Source: Achromobacter spanius (lineage in GTDB: Bacteria > Pseudomonadota > Gammaproteobacteria > Burkholderiales > Burkholderiaceae_B). Taken from it: a stretch of 64,000 nucleotides of DNA. Positions 18,056-27,542 of the stretch are shown here, piece after piece. The DNA lies in contig NZ_CP034689.1 in the NCBI RefSeq assembly GCF_003994415.1, positions 6,386,001 to 6,450,000 on the forward strand, given 5' to 3'. How positions within the stretch are numbered: position 1 is the first letter of the stretch; each line of letters opens with the position of its first letter. Under the pieces are notes generated by a model. That model saw only the letters and a program-made list of their open reading frames with translations. It searched no databases and had not been told where the DNA came from. The position numbers and the translations under genes were made by a program.

Positions 18056-18505
18056 ATGAGCACCCTTGAAATCCGCCCTGTCGTGGCCGCCGACTTTGAC
18101 GTCTGGCTGCCGTTGTGGAAGGGCTACCAGGAGTTCTACCGCGTCAACATCGACGACGCCGTGACCCGCACCACCTGGGCGCGCCTGCTGGACCCCGCCG
18201 AGCCCATGCATGCCGCGCTGGCCTACAGCGGCGGCCGCGCCATCGGCATGGTGCATTGGATCTTCCACCGATCCACCTGGACGGCGGGCGACTACTGCTA
18301 TCTGCAAGACCTGTACGTGGACGCGGATGTGCGCGGCACCGGCGCGGGCCGCGCGCTGATCGAACATGTCTACGCTGAAGCCGCCGCCAAGAATGCCTCG
18401 CGTGTGTACTGGCTGACCCACGAAACCAACGCCAACGCGATGCAGTTGTATGACCGCATCGCCGACCGATCCGGCTTCATCCAGTACCGCAAGGCGTTGG
18501 CATGA
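18056..18505 (+). CDS. GNAT-family N-acetyltransferase
   Basis: 149 residues, a single GNAT domain. The acetyl-CoA-binding segment is LQDLYVDADVRGTGAGRALI (Q/RxxGxG/A type), followed by the C-terminal VYWLTHETNANAMQLYDRIADRSGF. The start is set by AGGAGAA eight bases upstream. It overlaps the following HIT gene by four bases, so both are made together. The acetyl acceptor is unknown. Confidence 0.88.
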   Translation: MSTLEIRPVVAADFDVWLPLWKGYQEFYRVNIDDAVTRTTWARLLDPAEPMHAALAYSGGRAIGMVHWIFHRSTWTAGDYCYLQDLYVDADVRGTGAGRALIEHVYAEAAAKNASRVYWLTHETNANAMQLYDRIADRSGFIQYRKALA

Positions 18506-18966
18506 GCGCTCGTGACCCGAACTGTCCGCTGTGCCTGGAGGATGGCGGTTCGCTGCTGTGGCGCGGGCCGCATCTGCGCGTCATCGAGGTCAACGACGCG
18601 GACTACCCCGGCTTTACCCGCGTGATCTGGAACGGCCATCTGGCTGAAATGACCAGCCTGTCCACGCATGGGCGCGATCTGCTCATGCGCGCGGTGTACG
18701 CGGTGGAAGAAGCGCAGCAGGCGGTGCTGGCGCCCGACAAGATCAACCTGGCGTCGCTGGGCAACATGGTGCCCCACCTGCACTGGCATGTAATTCCGCG
18801 CTGGCGCGGCGACCGCCACTTTCCGGACCCGATCTGGGCCGCGCCGCGTATCGCAGCCGGCGCGGAAACCGCGGAATGGACAGACCGCCAGGCGCGCACG
18901 CAGGCTTTGCTGCCGCGCTACCGCAATCGCGTGGTCGAAAGCATGAACGCGCTGCTGATGCACTGA
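18502..18966 (+). CDS. HIT-family hydrolase
   Basis: 154 residues. The histidine-triad motif HLHWHVIPRW contains the nucleophilic histidine, and NPNCPLC-like DPNCPLCLEDGG at the N-terminus may bind zinc. HIT proteins cleave nucleoside phosphoramidates or dinucleoside polyphosphates. Its coupling with a GNAT and its proximity to polyphosphate:AMP phosphotransferase fit nucleotide housekeeping, but that is inference. Confidence 0.88.
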   Translation: MSARDPNCPLCLEDGGSLLWRGPHLRVIEVNDADYPGFTRVIWNGHLAEMTSLSTHGRDLLMRAVYAVEEAQQAVLAPDKINLASLGNMVPHLHWHVIPRWRGDRHFPDPIWAAPRIAAGAETAEWTDRQARTQALLPRYRNRVVESMNALLMH

Positions 18967-19011
18967 GATCCGGGCCGCGCGCCAGCACGTCCGCGGCGCC
19001 CATGGCCCGCA

Positions 19012-20166
19012 TCACGCCGTGCGGCCGGAGCGCCCCCGTTCAGCGAGCCACGACGTGTAAGCGTGCTCGACCTGCCCCGCGATGTGCTCGGCGGAAAACA
19101 AACCTTGGCCACGGATGCGAGCCCGGCCCGCACCGCCCATCTGGCGCCGCAAGCCCGGATCAGCCAGCAGGGAAGCCAGCGCCCCCGCCAACGCGGCGGG
19201 ATCGCGCGGCGGCACCAGCAGGCCGGTCACGCCGGCTTGCATGGTTTCCGGGACGCCGCCCACGTCGGTGCCGATGACGGGTAAGCCCATCGCCGCGGCC
19301 TCAATGAATACGGTGCCCAGGGCCTCGCGGTGCGTGGCCAGCGCAAATACGTCGAACGCCATCAGTACATTGCCGATGTCGTGGCGCCGGCCAGTGAAAT
19401 GCACCCGCTGCGCCAGTCCCAGCGCCGCCACCTTGGCCTGCAGTTGCTCGAACAGAGGCATGCCGTCGCCCACCAGCACCAGATGCGCCGTCGGAAAGCG
19501 GGCTGAAATCTGCTCGTATGCGTCGATCAGGTCGGCATGGCCCTTTTCGGCGCGCATGACCGCCACGCAACCCACTACCAGCGCGTCCGGCGGCAAGCCC
19601 AGCTCCTGCCTCAGGCATGCGTCTTCGCGCACCTGCGGCAACACCACTGGCGAATGGATCGTAGCGACGGATTCAGGCCGGGCCCCGCCATCCAGCAATT
19701 GCTTGCGCACGTACCGGCTGACGGCAATGACCCGGTGCGCCAACCAGGTATAGGCATAAAGCGAATTGATGGGCTTGGCCAGATGCCGCGTCCGCACGAT
19801 CAGGGGCGTACCCGCCAGCCGCGCGCCCAGCGCCGCCAGCACGGTGTCGCGGCGGCTGTGCGTGTTGAGGACATCAAAGCGTTCGCGCCGCAACAAGCGA
19901 CGCACGAATGCCACGCCACGCAGGAAATTGCCGGGGCCATCCATCACGATGCGGTGCACCGTGAACCCGGCTTGGCTCAGCCGGTCGCCCAGTTCCGCGC
20001 CGGGTTGGCAAACCAGCTCCAGATGATGGCCACGATCGCGCATCGCGACCATCTCCTTATAGATGCAGAACTCCTGCCCCCCGAACGAGGTGGCAGCCTC
20101 CGTATGCAGGATGCGCAAACGGGCGCCGGTGTTGCCGGCCGACGAATCAAAGACAGGTGGCGTCAT
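19012..20166 (-). CDS. Glycosyltransferase family 4
   Basis: 384 residues, GT-B fold. The N-terminal acceptor domain begins RILHTEAATSFGGQEFCIYKEM; the C-terminal donor domain holds the EX7E motif region FIEAAAMGLPVIGTDVGGVPE. The start MTPPVFDSS is chosen because its ATG overlaps the stop of the upstream small gene (ATGA), whereas upstream in-frame sequence has no homology features. The family transfers sugars from nucleotide donors to cell-surface glycans. No polysaccharide cluster surrounds it, so its substrate is open. Confidence 0.83.
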   Translation of the reverse strand: MTPPVFDSSAGNTGARLRILHTEAATSFGGQEFCIYKEMVAMRDRGHHLELVCQPGAELGDRLSQAGFTVHRIVMDGPGNFLRGVAFVRRLLRRERFDVLNTHSRRDTVLAALGARLAGTPLIVRTRHLAKPINSLYAYTWLAHRVIAVSRYVRKQLLDGGARPESVATIHSPVVLPQVREDACLRQELGLPPDALVVGCVAVMRAEKGHADLIDAYEQISARFPTAHLVLVGDGMPLFEQLQAKVAALGLAQRVHFTGRRHDIGNVLMAFDVFALATHREALGTVFIEAAAMGLPVIGTDVGGVPETMQAGVTGLLVPPRDPAALAGALASLLADPGLRRQMGGAGRARIRGQGLFSAEHIAGQVEHAYTSWLAERGRSGRTA

Positions 20167-20522
20167 CGCGAGTTGGAATTGTTCCCCGCACGGTCGCGGG
20201 CCAAAAGATAGGCTTCCAGATAGGCCACGTCTTCCTGCTCTAGCGGGGGCACGCCATGGGCGCGGCATTCTTCGGCGCATTCGGACGCCGCCAGCCGCCG
20301 GCCGGCCCAGATCTGGATCCGACCCGCATGCGACAACTCGAAGCGCGCGCCCTCGCGCCGCCACGTCAACAGGCGCATGCTAGGCGTCAGGCGCAGCACC
20401 TCGTACGTGCCATGCGAGGCCGACACGGCCGGAACCGTCAGGTCGCTACCGATGTCGACCAGACGGCGGGCGCTGGACGCTGCGGGTTGGTACATCAATA
20501 CGAATAGAGGAAGGAGGGGCAT
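20163..20522 (-). CDS. Conserved-looking hypothetical protein upstream of glycosyltransferase
   Basis: 119 residues, or 110 if the second ATG (20495) is used. No ribosome-binding sequence is clear for either. The product is basic, has no membrane segment apart from a short hydrophobic start, and ends in a region rich in glutamate. I do not recognise a family. Its stop codon overlaps the glycosyltransferase start by four bases, which supports it as a translated gene and as functionally linked to that enzyme. Confidence 0.55.
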   Translation of the reverse strand: MPLLPLFVLMYQPAASSARRLVDIGSDLTVPAVSASHGTYEVLRLTPSMRLLTWRREGARFELSHAGRIQIWAGRRLAASECAEECRAHGVPPLEQEDVAYLEAYLLARDRAGNNSNSR

Positions 20523-20780
20523 GAGAGGCTAGCCGAAGATGCCAGCCGACCGATGCTAGCCCTGAGAAAAACGTTTTGTTCAAGAAAATTCTTATTTTAG
20601 AAATTGATTGTAATGACTGTTACAAATCAATGTATCGCAACCAAGGCATGTGCTCGACGCCCCGGGGAAGTTCGTCCCTGTCGCACCTGCAGCGTGACCC
20701 AGTGCGCGGGGCGTTGCACGCCGCGATTCAGGAAGTCGCGCCGCGTTTACCCATGAATTTCTGAGAAAGCATGAGAATTC
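20523..20780. other. Gene-free control region upstream of nhaA (5' half)
   Basis: About 260 bases without a convincing gene. The first 120 are AT-rich (20570-20640), unlike the surrounding DNA, and probably carry promoters. GATTGTAATGACTGTTACAAATC contains TTGTAA/TTACAA half-symmetry at about 20608-20627. The remaining part is GC-rich and leads into the structured leader of nhaA. Confidence 0.4.
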
Positions 20781-20789
20781 CCCGACGTT

Positions 20790-20880
20790 GGCATACAGTT
20801 ACGCCGCTTTGATCCCACCGGACCTACCCGGTATTCGCGGAACTCGGCGCTCGTTCAGGTAAAATTCAGCACAATTTCCG
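20790..20880 (+). ncRNA. Structured leader of nhaA, candidate nhaA-I (Li+) riboswitch
   Basis: A hairpin ACCGG (20817-20821) / CCGGT (20828-20832) has the loop ACCTAC. Its first four bases can pair with AGGT at 20857-20860, forming a pseudoknot. A second hairpin GAAC/GTTC lies between. The element ends 30 bases before the nhaA start. A riboswitch class named nhaA-I, reported to sense lithium, occurs upstream of nhaA genes in proteobacteria. Location and compact pseudoknot fit, but the consensus was not compared base by base. Confidence 0.5.
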
Positions 20881-20909
20881 ATGTTAACAAATCACACAAA
20901 GGACACCCA

Positions 20910-22139
20910 TTGACCCAGCAGGCCACGCCCCACCGCCCCGTTTCCTTCCTCCAGGCGTTCCTGCGTTCCGAAGCCTTGGGCGGCTACGTGCTCATGGCCG
21001 CCGCGCTGGTCGCCCTGATCATCGCCAACAGCCCGGCCGCCCCCGTTTACTTCGATGTGCTGGGAACCAAGCTGGGTTTCGAAGCCGGCCCCGTCGTGCT
21101 CAAGGAAACGGTGTTGCATTGGATCAACGACGGCCTGATGGCCGTGTTCTTCCTGCTGGTGGGCCTGGAAATCAAGCGTGAGGTAATGGACGGGCAACTG
21201 CGTGGCGTCGGCCGCATCGTGCTGCCGGGCGTGGCCGCCGTGGGCGGCATGGCGGTGCCCGCGCTGATCTATGTGCTGATCAATCTGAGCAGCCCCGAGA
21301 CCCTGCGCGGCTGGGCCATTCCAGCCGCGACCGACATCGCGTTCGCGCTGGGCATCCTGGCGCTGCTGGGCAGCCGCGTGCCGACATCGCTGAAAATCTT
21401 CCTGACCGCGCTGGCCATCCTGGATGACCTGGGCGCCATCGTCATCATCGCCTTGTTCTATACGTCGGAATTGCAGGTGTTCGCGCTGGGCATGGCGGGC
21501 GCGCTGCTGGCCTGCCTGTTCTGCCTGAACCGCGCCGGCGTGCTGCGCCTGACGCCTTACCTGCTGATCGGCGCCGTGCTCTGGTATTTCGTGCTGAAGT
21601 CCGGCGTGCATGCCACCCTGGCCGGCGTGGCGCTGGCGCTGACCATCCCGCTGCGGCCGCGCAACCAGGGCAAGCCCGAAGCCCATTCCCCCCTGCATGA
21701 CCTGGAGCACGCCCTGCACAAGCCCGTGGCGTTGCTGATCGTGCCGATCTTCGGGTTCGCCAACGCGGGCGTGTCATTCGCGGGCATGGGCCTGTCCAGC
21801 TTGGCGCAACCGGTGCCCATGGGCGTGGCGCTGGGCCTGTTCCTGGGCAAGCAGGTGGGCGTGTTCGGCTTCGCCTGGCTGGCCATCAAGAGCGGCATCG
21901 CCAGCCTGCCGCGCCATGCGACGATGACGCAGGTGTACGGCGTGTCTATGCTTTGCGGCATCGGTTTCACCATGAGCCTCTTCATCGGCGCCCTGGCTTT
22001 CACCGATGCAGCCACCGTCGACGCCACCAAGATCGGCGTGCTGACCGGCTCCTTGCTTTCCGCCGTACTGGGCTTCCTGCTGCTGCGCGTGAACAGTGCG
22101 CCGGCAGCGGAAGTTGCCGCGACCGAGGCCGCGCGGTAA
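20910..22139 (+). CDS. nhaA: Na+/H+ antiporter NhaA
   Basis: 409 residues with about 12 membrane segments. It exchanges sodium or lithium out for protons in, with activity rising at alkaline pH. The ion-binding aspartates are in TALAILDDLGAIVIIALFY (about residues 165-183). GLMAVFFLLVGLEIKREVM and PAATDIAFALGILALLG are family hallmarks. Translation starts at TTG, supported by AAAGGA six bases upstream; a weak start plus a structured leader suggests control at translation. Confidence 0.95.
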   Translation: MTQQATPHRPVSFLQAFLRSEALGGYVLMAAALVALIIANSPAAPVYFDVLGTKLGFEAGPVVLKETVLHWINDGLMAVFFLLVGLEIKREVMDGQLRGVGRIVLPGVAAVGGMAVPALIYVLINLSSPETLRGWAIPAATDIAFALGILALLGSRVPTSLKIFLTALAILDDLGAIVIIALFYTSELQVFALGMAGALLACLFCLNRAGVLRLTPYLLIGAVLWYFVLKSGVHATLAGVALALTIPLRPRNQGKPEAHSPLHDLEHALHKPVALLIVPIFGFANAGVSFAGMGLSSLAQPVPMGVALGLFLGKQVGVFGFAWLAIKSGIASLPRHATMTQVYGVSMLCGIGFTMSLFIGALAFTDAATVDATKIGVLTGSLLSAVLGFLLLRVNSAPAAEVAATEAAR

Positions 22140-22178
22140 GCCCCGAGGCTGGCGCCGCGCTATGCCAAAATCGCGCCC

Positions 22179-22940
22179 ATGCCGATTGATAACCGCCTGA
22201 CTCCCAACGCCCTTGCCGCCCAGACGGCCGAACTTCCCGCCGCCTGGGCCACGGCGTTCGCGCCACGCCCCGTGGCCGATGCACTGGCCTCGGCCACCGC
22301 CCACGTGGAAAAGCGCCTTGCCGACGGCGCGGTCGTGTACCCCGCCACGCCGTTTCGCGCCCTGCACGGCCTGGCGCCATCGGATGTGCGCGTGGTGATC
22401 CTGGGACAAGACCCCTACCATGGCCCCGGCCAAGCCCAAGGCTTGGCGTTCTCGGTGCCCGATGACTGCAAACGCCCGCCCAGCCTGCGCAATATCTTCA
22501 ACGAAATCGCGCAGGAATATCCCGGTACCGCCCTTCCCGCCGGCAACGATCTCAGCCCCTGGGCCGAACAAGGCGTGCTGCTCTTGAACACCTGCCTGAC
22601 GGTGGAAGACGGCCAGCCCGCCTCGCACGCCAAGCGCGGCTGGGAAACGGTGACTGATGCGCTGATCTCATTGGTTGCGCGTGACCCCGCCCCCAAGGTC
22701 TTCATGCTGTGGGGCGCCCATGCCCAAGCCAAGCGTTTGTTGCTGCCCGACAACAACGGCCACCTGGTGTTGATGGCCAATCACCCCTCGCCGCTGTCCG
22801 CCCGCAGGCCCCCCGTGCCTTTCCTGGGCTGTGGGCACTTCCAGATGACCAACGCGTGGCTGGCGAACCAAGGGAAAAACCCTATTGATTGGGGGCTGGA
22901 CAAAAAAGTAATTCCCTTGCAAGGCGAATTCGGGTTATGA
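22179..22940 (+). CDS. ung: Uracil-DNA glycosylase, family 1
   Basis: 253 residues. It removes uracil from DNA to start base-excision repair. The water-activating motif GQDPYHGPGQAQGLAFSV (catalytic aspartate about residue 77), LLLNTCLTVEDGQPASH, and the DNA-minor-groove loop HPSPLSARR are all intact. It starts 40 bases after nhaA and may be read from the same transcript. A T-rich hairpin follows the stop. Confidence 0.95.
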   Translation: MPIDNRLTPNALAAQTAELPAAWATAFAPRPVADALASATAHVEKRLADGAVVYPATPFRALHGLAPSDVRVVILGQDPYHGPGQAQGLAFSVPDDCKRPPSLRNIFNEIAQEYPGTALPAGNDLSPWAEQGVLLLNTCLTVEDGQPASHAKRGWETVTDALISLVARDPAPKVFMLWGAHAQAKRLLLPDNNGHLVLMANHPSPLSARRPPVPFLGCGHFQMTNAWLANQGKNPIDWGLDKKVIPLQGEFGL

Positions 22941-22960
22941 TCGCCGCACTGCACAAAACG

Positions 22961-23145
22961 AGTTCGGCATTTACCGCTTTGATTTAGCGGCATTTTTTGC
23001 AGTTCGCCGGGCAACCTAGCCCGGGCCCCATGCCGAACTATCATCGATTCCTGACCTCCTTTCCTTTCGCCCTGCGTTCCAATCTGTACAAGAGAACGCG
23101 CCACGCGCACGGTTGATTCGGTCGGCACGATGCTCCATCAACCGT
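22961..23145 (+). ncRNA. Structured RNA region between ung and rhlE (long helicase leader)
   Basis: An outer 10-bp helix AGTTCGGCAT (22961-22970) / ATGCCGAACT (23030-23039) encloses two hairpins: CCGCT/AGCGG (22974-22978 with 22986-22990, followed by T6) and CCGGGC/GCCCGG (23007-23012 with 23019-23024). A third helix ACGGTTGAT/ATCAACCGT follows at 23109-23117/23137-23145. This three-way junction plus hairpin looks like a cold-shock-type 5' leader of rhlE, or a small RNA. The first inner hairpin with its T-run could also end ung transcription. Confidence 0.5.
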
Positions 23146-23218
23146 CGCCTGGATCCGGCCGCCTAATCCCCTGGCCCGACCAAGCACTGCGTCGCATTGT
23201 CTGCGGCAAGGGAAAGTA

Positions 23219-25009
<1,791 letters not shown>

Positions 25010-25039
25010 TTCGCCCGCTTGATCGCTTGATCCCCATGC

Positions 25040-25070
25040 AAACCCCGCGCCTGTCGCGGGGTTTGTTTTT
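25040..25070 (+). terminator. Intrinsic terminator after rhlE
   Basis: A 10-bp GC-rich stem AAACCCCGCG (25040-25049) / CGCGGGGTTT (25055-25064) followed by GTTTTT: a textbook rho-independent terminator 30 bases after the stop. Confidence 0.9.
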
Positions 25071-25139
25071 GGGGCAGCCCCCAACTGAAGCGCGCAACAA
25101 CGCCCAGCGTCGCCGTCCTTTTTTTGGGAAAATGCGCCC

Positions 25140-26348
25140 ATGACCACGCCTTCCTCGACCATGCAACGCCCCGCGCCCGCCAACCTTCCCCCGCTATCGC
25201 CCGCCGCCCAGGCGCACAGCGACGCCACCGCCGCGCATTTGCGCAAGACGATCACCGCCAACGGCGGCTGGTTGCCATTCGATCATTGGATGGCGGAGGC
25301 GCTGTACGCCCCCGGGCTGGGTTACTACGCAGCCGGCAACGTCAAGCTGGCCGATGCGGATGACGGCGCCAAGACGCCTGCCGGCGACTTCGTCACCGCG
25401 CCGCAGCTGACTCCGCTGTTCTCCCGCACCCTCGCCCGCCAGGCGGCGCAGGTGCTGCGCCAGACCCAAACCCAGGCGGTGCTGGAATTTGGCGCGGGCA
25501 CGGGCGCGCTGGCTGAAGGCGTGCTGCGCGAGCTGGACGCGTTGGGGCTGAACCACACGCAATACCTGATTCTGGAAGTCTCGGCCGACCTGCGCGCGCG
25601 TCAGGCCGAAAGGCTGGCGCCGTTCGGCAGCCGCGTGCAATGGCTGGATGCACTGCCTAACGCCTTTGCGGGCTGCGTGCTGGCCAACGAGGTGCTGGAT
25701 GCCATGCCCGTTTCCCTGTTTTGCTGGAGCGAGGATGGCGCCGTGCTGGAGCGCGGCGTGGCGCTGGATGCACAGCAGGGCTTTGTCTGGAGCGACCGGC
25801 CCGCGCCGACCGCGCTGGCGCAGGCCGTGGCCGCGCGCATGCCGGCGCTGCCCGGCTACGTGTCCGAGATCAATCTGCAGGGCGAAGCCTGGATCGCCGC
25901 CATGGGCAGTTGGCTGGAACGGGGCGCGGCACTGCTGGTGGATTATGGTTTTCCGCGCAGCGAGTTCTACCATCCGCAACGCGCGGGCGGCACGCTGATG
26001 TGCCATTTGCGCCATCACGCGCATGGGGATCCCTTCACCGCGCCGGGGTTGCAGGACATCACCGCGCACGTGGATTTCACGGCCATGGCCGATGCGGCGC
26101 TCGAGGCCAATTTGCAGGTGTTGGGTTACACATCCCAGGCGCGCTTTCTGATGAACGCCGGGTTGATGGATCTGCTGGAGCAACTGGACCCATCGGATCC
26201 GCTGCAATACGCACAAGCGGTGGCGCCGGTGCAAAAGCTGCTGTCCGAAGCCGAAATGGGCGAACTCTTCAAGGTGCTGGCCGTGGGCCGGGGCATGACG
26301 GAACCGCTGGCCGGGTTCTCGCGCGGCGACCGCCTGGGCAAGCTGTAG
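25140..26348 (+). CDS. Class I SAM-dependent methyltransferase, MidA/NDUFAF7 family (DUF185)
   Basis: 402 residues. The SAM-binding motif is VLEFGAGTGALAEGVLREL (about residues 118-136). The family features GGWLPFDHWMAEALYAPGLGYYA at the N-terminus, GDFVTAPQLTPLF, and CVLANEVLDAMPV are present. Mitochondrial NDUFAF7 dimethylates an arginine in complex I; the bacterial target is less certain. It converges on cca with only 18 bases between the stops. Confidence 0.86.
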   Translation: MTTPSSTMQRPAPANLPPLSPAAQAHSDATAAHLRKTITANGGWLPFDHWMAEALYAPGLGYYAAGNVKLADADDGAKTPAGDFVTAPQLTPLFSRTLARQAAQVLRQTQTQAVLEFGAGTGALAEGVLRELDALGLNHTQYLILEVSADLRARQAERLAPFGSRVQWLDALPNAFAGCVLANEVLDAMPVSLFCWSEDGAVLERGVALDAQQGFVWSDRPAPTALAQAVAARMPALPGYVSEINLQGEAWIAAMGSWLERGAALLVDYGFPRSEFYHPQRAGGTLMCHLRHHAHGDPFTAPGLQDITAHVDFTAMADAALEANLQVLGYTSQARFLMNAGLMDLLEQLDPSDPLQYAQAVAPVQKLLSEAEMGELFKVLAVGRGMTEPLAGFSRGDRLGKL

Positions 26349-26366
26349 CCGCCATAGCCGCCGGCC

Positions 26367-27542
26367 TCAGCCCGCGCGCAGCCGGTCCAGCCGTGCGCGC
26401 CGGACGCTGTCCTTGATGCGGGCCGGGTCGCCGGCGCAAGCCTTGGCGATGGCGCCGGCATCCACGCCGCGCACCGCGTCCACCCGCGACCGCCAGACGG
26501 CCATGTCCACGGGCCGCAAGATCGACGCCGTCTTCAACAGGTCAAAAAACCGGTCGGGCTTGCGCAGCGCATCGGCGCGCTCCATCAGCGCCAACTGCGC
26601 TTCGGTGGCGTCGGCTTGGTCCATACCTTGGCCCATGTCTTGGTCCATGCCTTGGTCCGTGCCCGTAGTGCGATCCACCGCCTTCAGCCCCGTCAACACT
26701 TCTGGCAGCAGGCGCGCGTAGTCGTTGCATTCGGTGGGAACGCGCATGCGCCGGCCCAGCGCCTCGCGCTCCGGCGTCAGGCGGCACAGCAAGGCATAGC
26801 GACCCGGCAGCGACAAACCTTGCGCCGCCGCGCGGTCCACGTCGGCGCCCGCCTCCTTGACCGCTTGCAGCTCCGGCATCACACGGGCCAACGCGCCGCA
26901 ATCCTGCAGTACGTCCAGCATGCGCGATGGCTTCTTTGCCATCAGGCCGCGCGACAGTTCTTTCCAGACCCGCTCGGCCACCAATGCATCGGCCTCGCCT
27001 TCCTGGACCATCCGCTGGCACAACGCCAGCGTTTCCGGGGCCACGGAGAAATCATCAAAGCGTGCCGCGAAACGGCCCAGGCGCAGGATGCGCACGGGGT
27101 CTTCCTGGAACGCCTCTCCCACGTGGCGGAACACGCGGGCACGCACATCGGCCGCGCCGTCCAGCGGGTCGACCAATTCGCCGTCTTGCGTCTGGGCGAT
27201 GGCATTGACGGTCAGGTCGCGGCGGCGCAGGTCTTCTTCCAGCGTCACGTCGGCGCCGGTATAGAAGGTAAAGCCCTTGTAGCCGCGGCCGGACTTGCGT
27301 TCGGTGCGCGCCAGCGCGTATTCCTCTTTGGTGCGCGGGTGCAGAAACACGGGAAAATCGCCGCCGACGGGAATGAAGCCACGGCGGACCATGTCTTCGG
27401 GCGTCGTGCCCACCACAACCCAGTCGTGGTCGCCGGGCGGAAAACCCAGCAGCGCATCACGCACCGCGCCGCCCACGATATACACCTGCAAGCCGTCGAT
27501 GGCCGGGTCTTGCTTGCGCTCTTGCATCGGGCCGTTCGTCAT
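26367..27542 (-). CDS. cca: CCA-adding tRNA nucleotidyltransferase
   Basis: 391 residues. It adds or repairs the 3' CCA end of tRNAs. The class II polymerase signature is intact: VGGAVRDALLG (about 23-33), the metal-binding DHD (38-40), and RRDLTVNAIAQ. No HD phosphohydrolase domain follows, in contrast to the longer E. coli enzyme. An unusual insertion of about 15 residues made of DQGMDQ-like repeats (coded by about 26600-26670) interrupts the C-terminal part. Its ATG overlaps the slt stop by four bases. Confidence 0.92.
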   Translation of the reverse strand: MTNGPMQERKQDPAIDGLQVYIVGGAVRDALLGFPPGDHDWVVVGTTPEDMVRRGFIPVGGDFPVFLHPRTKEEYALARTERKSGRGYKGFTFYTGADVTLEEDLRRRDLTVNAIAQTQDGELVDPLDGAADVRARVFRHVGEAFQEDPVRILRLGRFAARFDDFSVAPETLALCQRMVQEGEADALVAERVWKELSRGLMAKKPSRMLDVLQDCGALARVMPELQAVKEAGADVDRAAAQGLSLPGRYALLCRLTPEREALGRRMRVPTECNDYARLLPEVLTGLKAVDRTTGTDQGMDQDMGQGMDQADATEAQLALMERADALRKPDRFFDLLKTASILRPVDMAVWRSRVDAVRGVDAGAIAKACAGDPARIKDSVRRARLDRLRAG

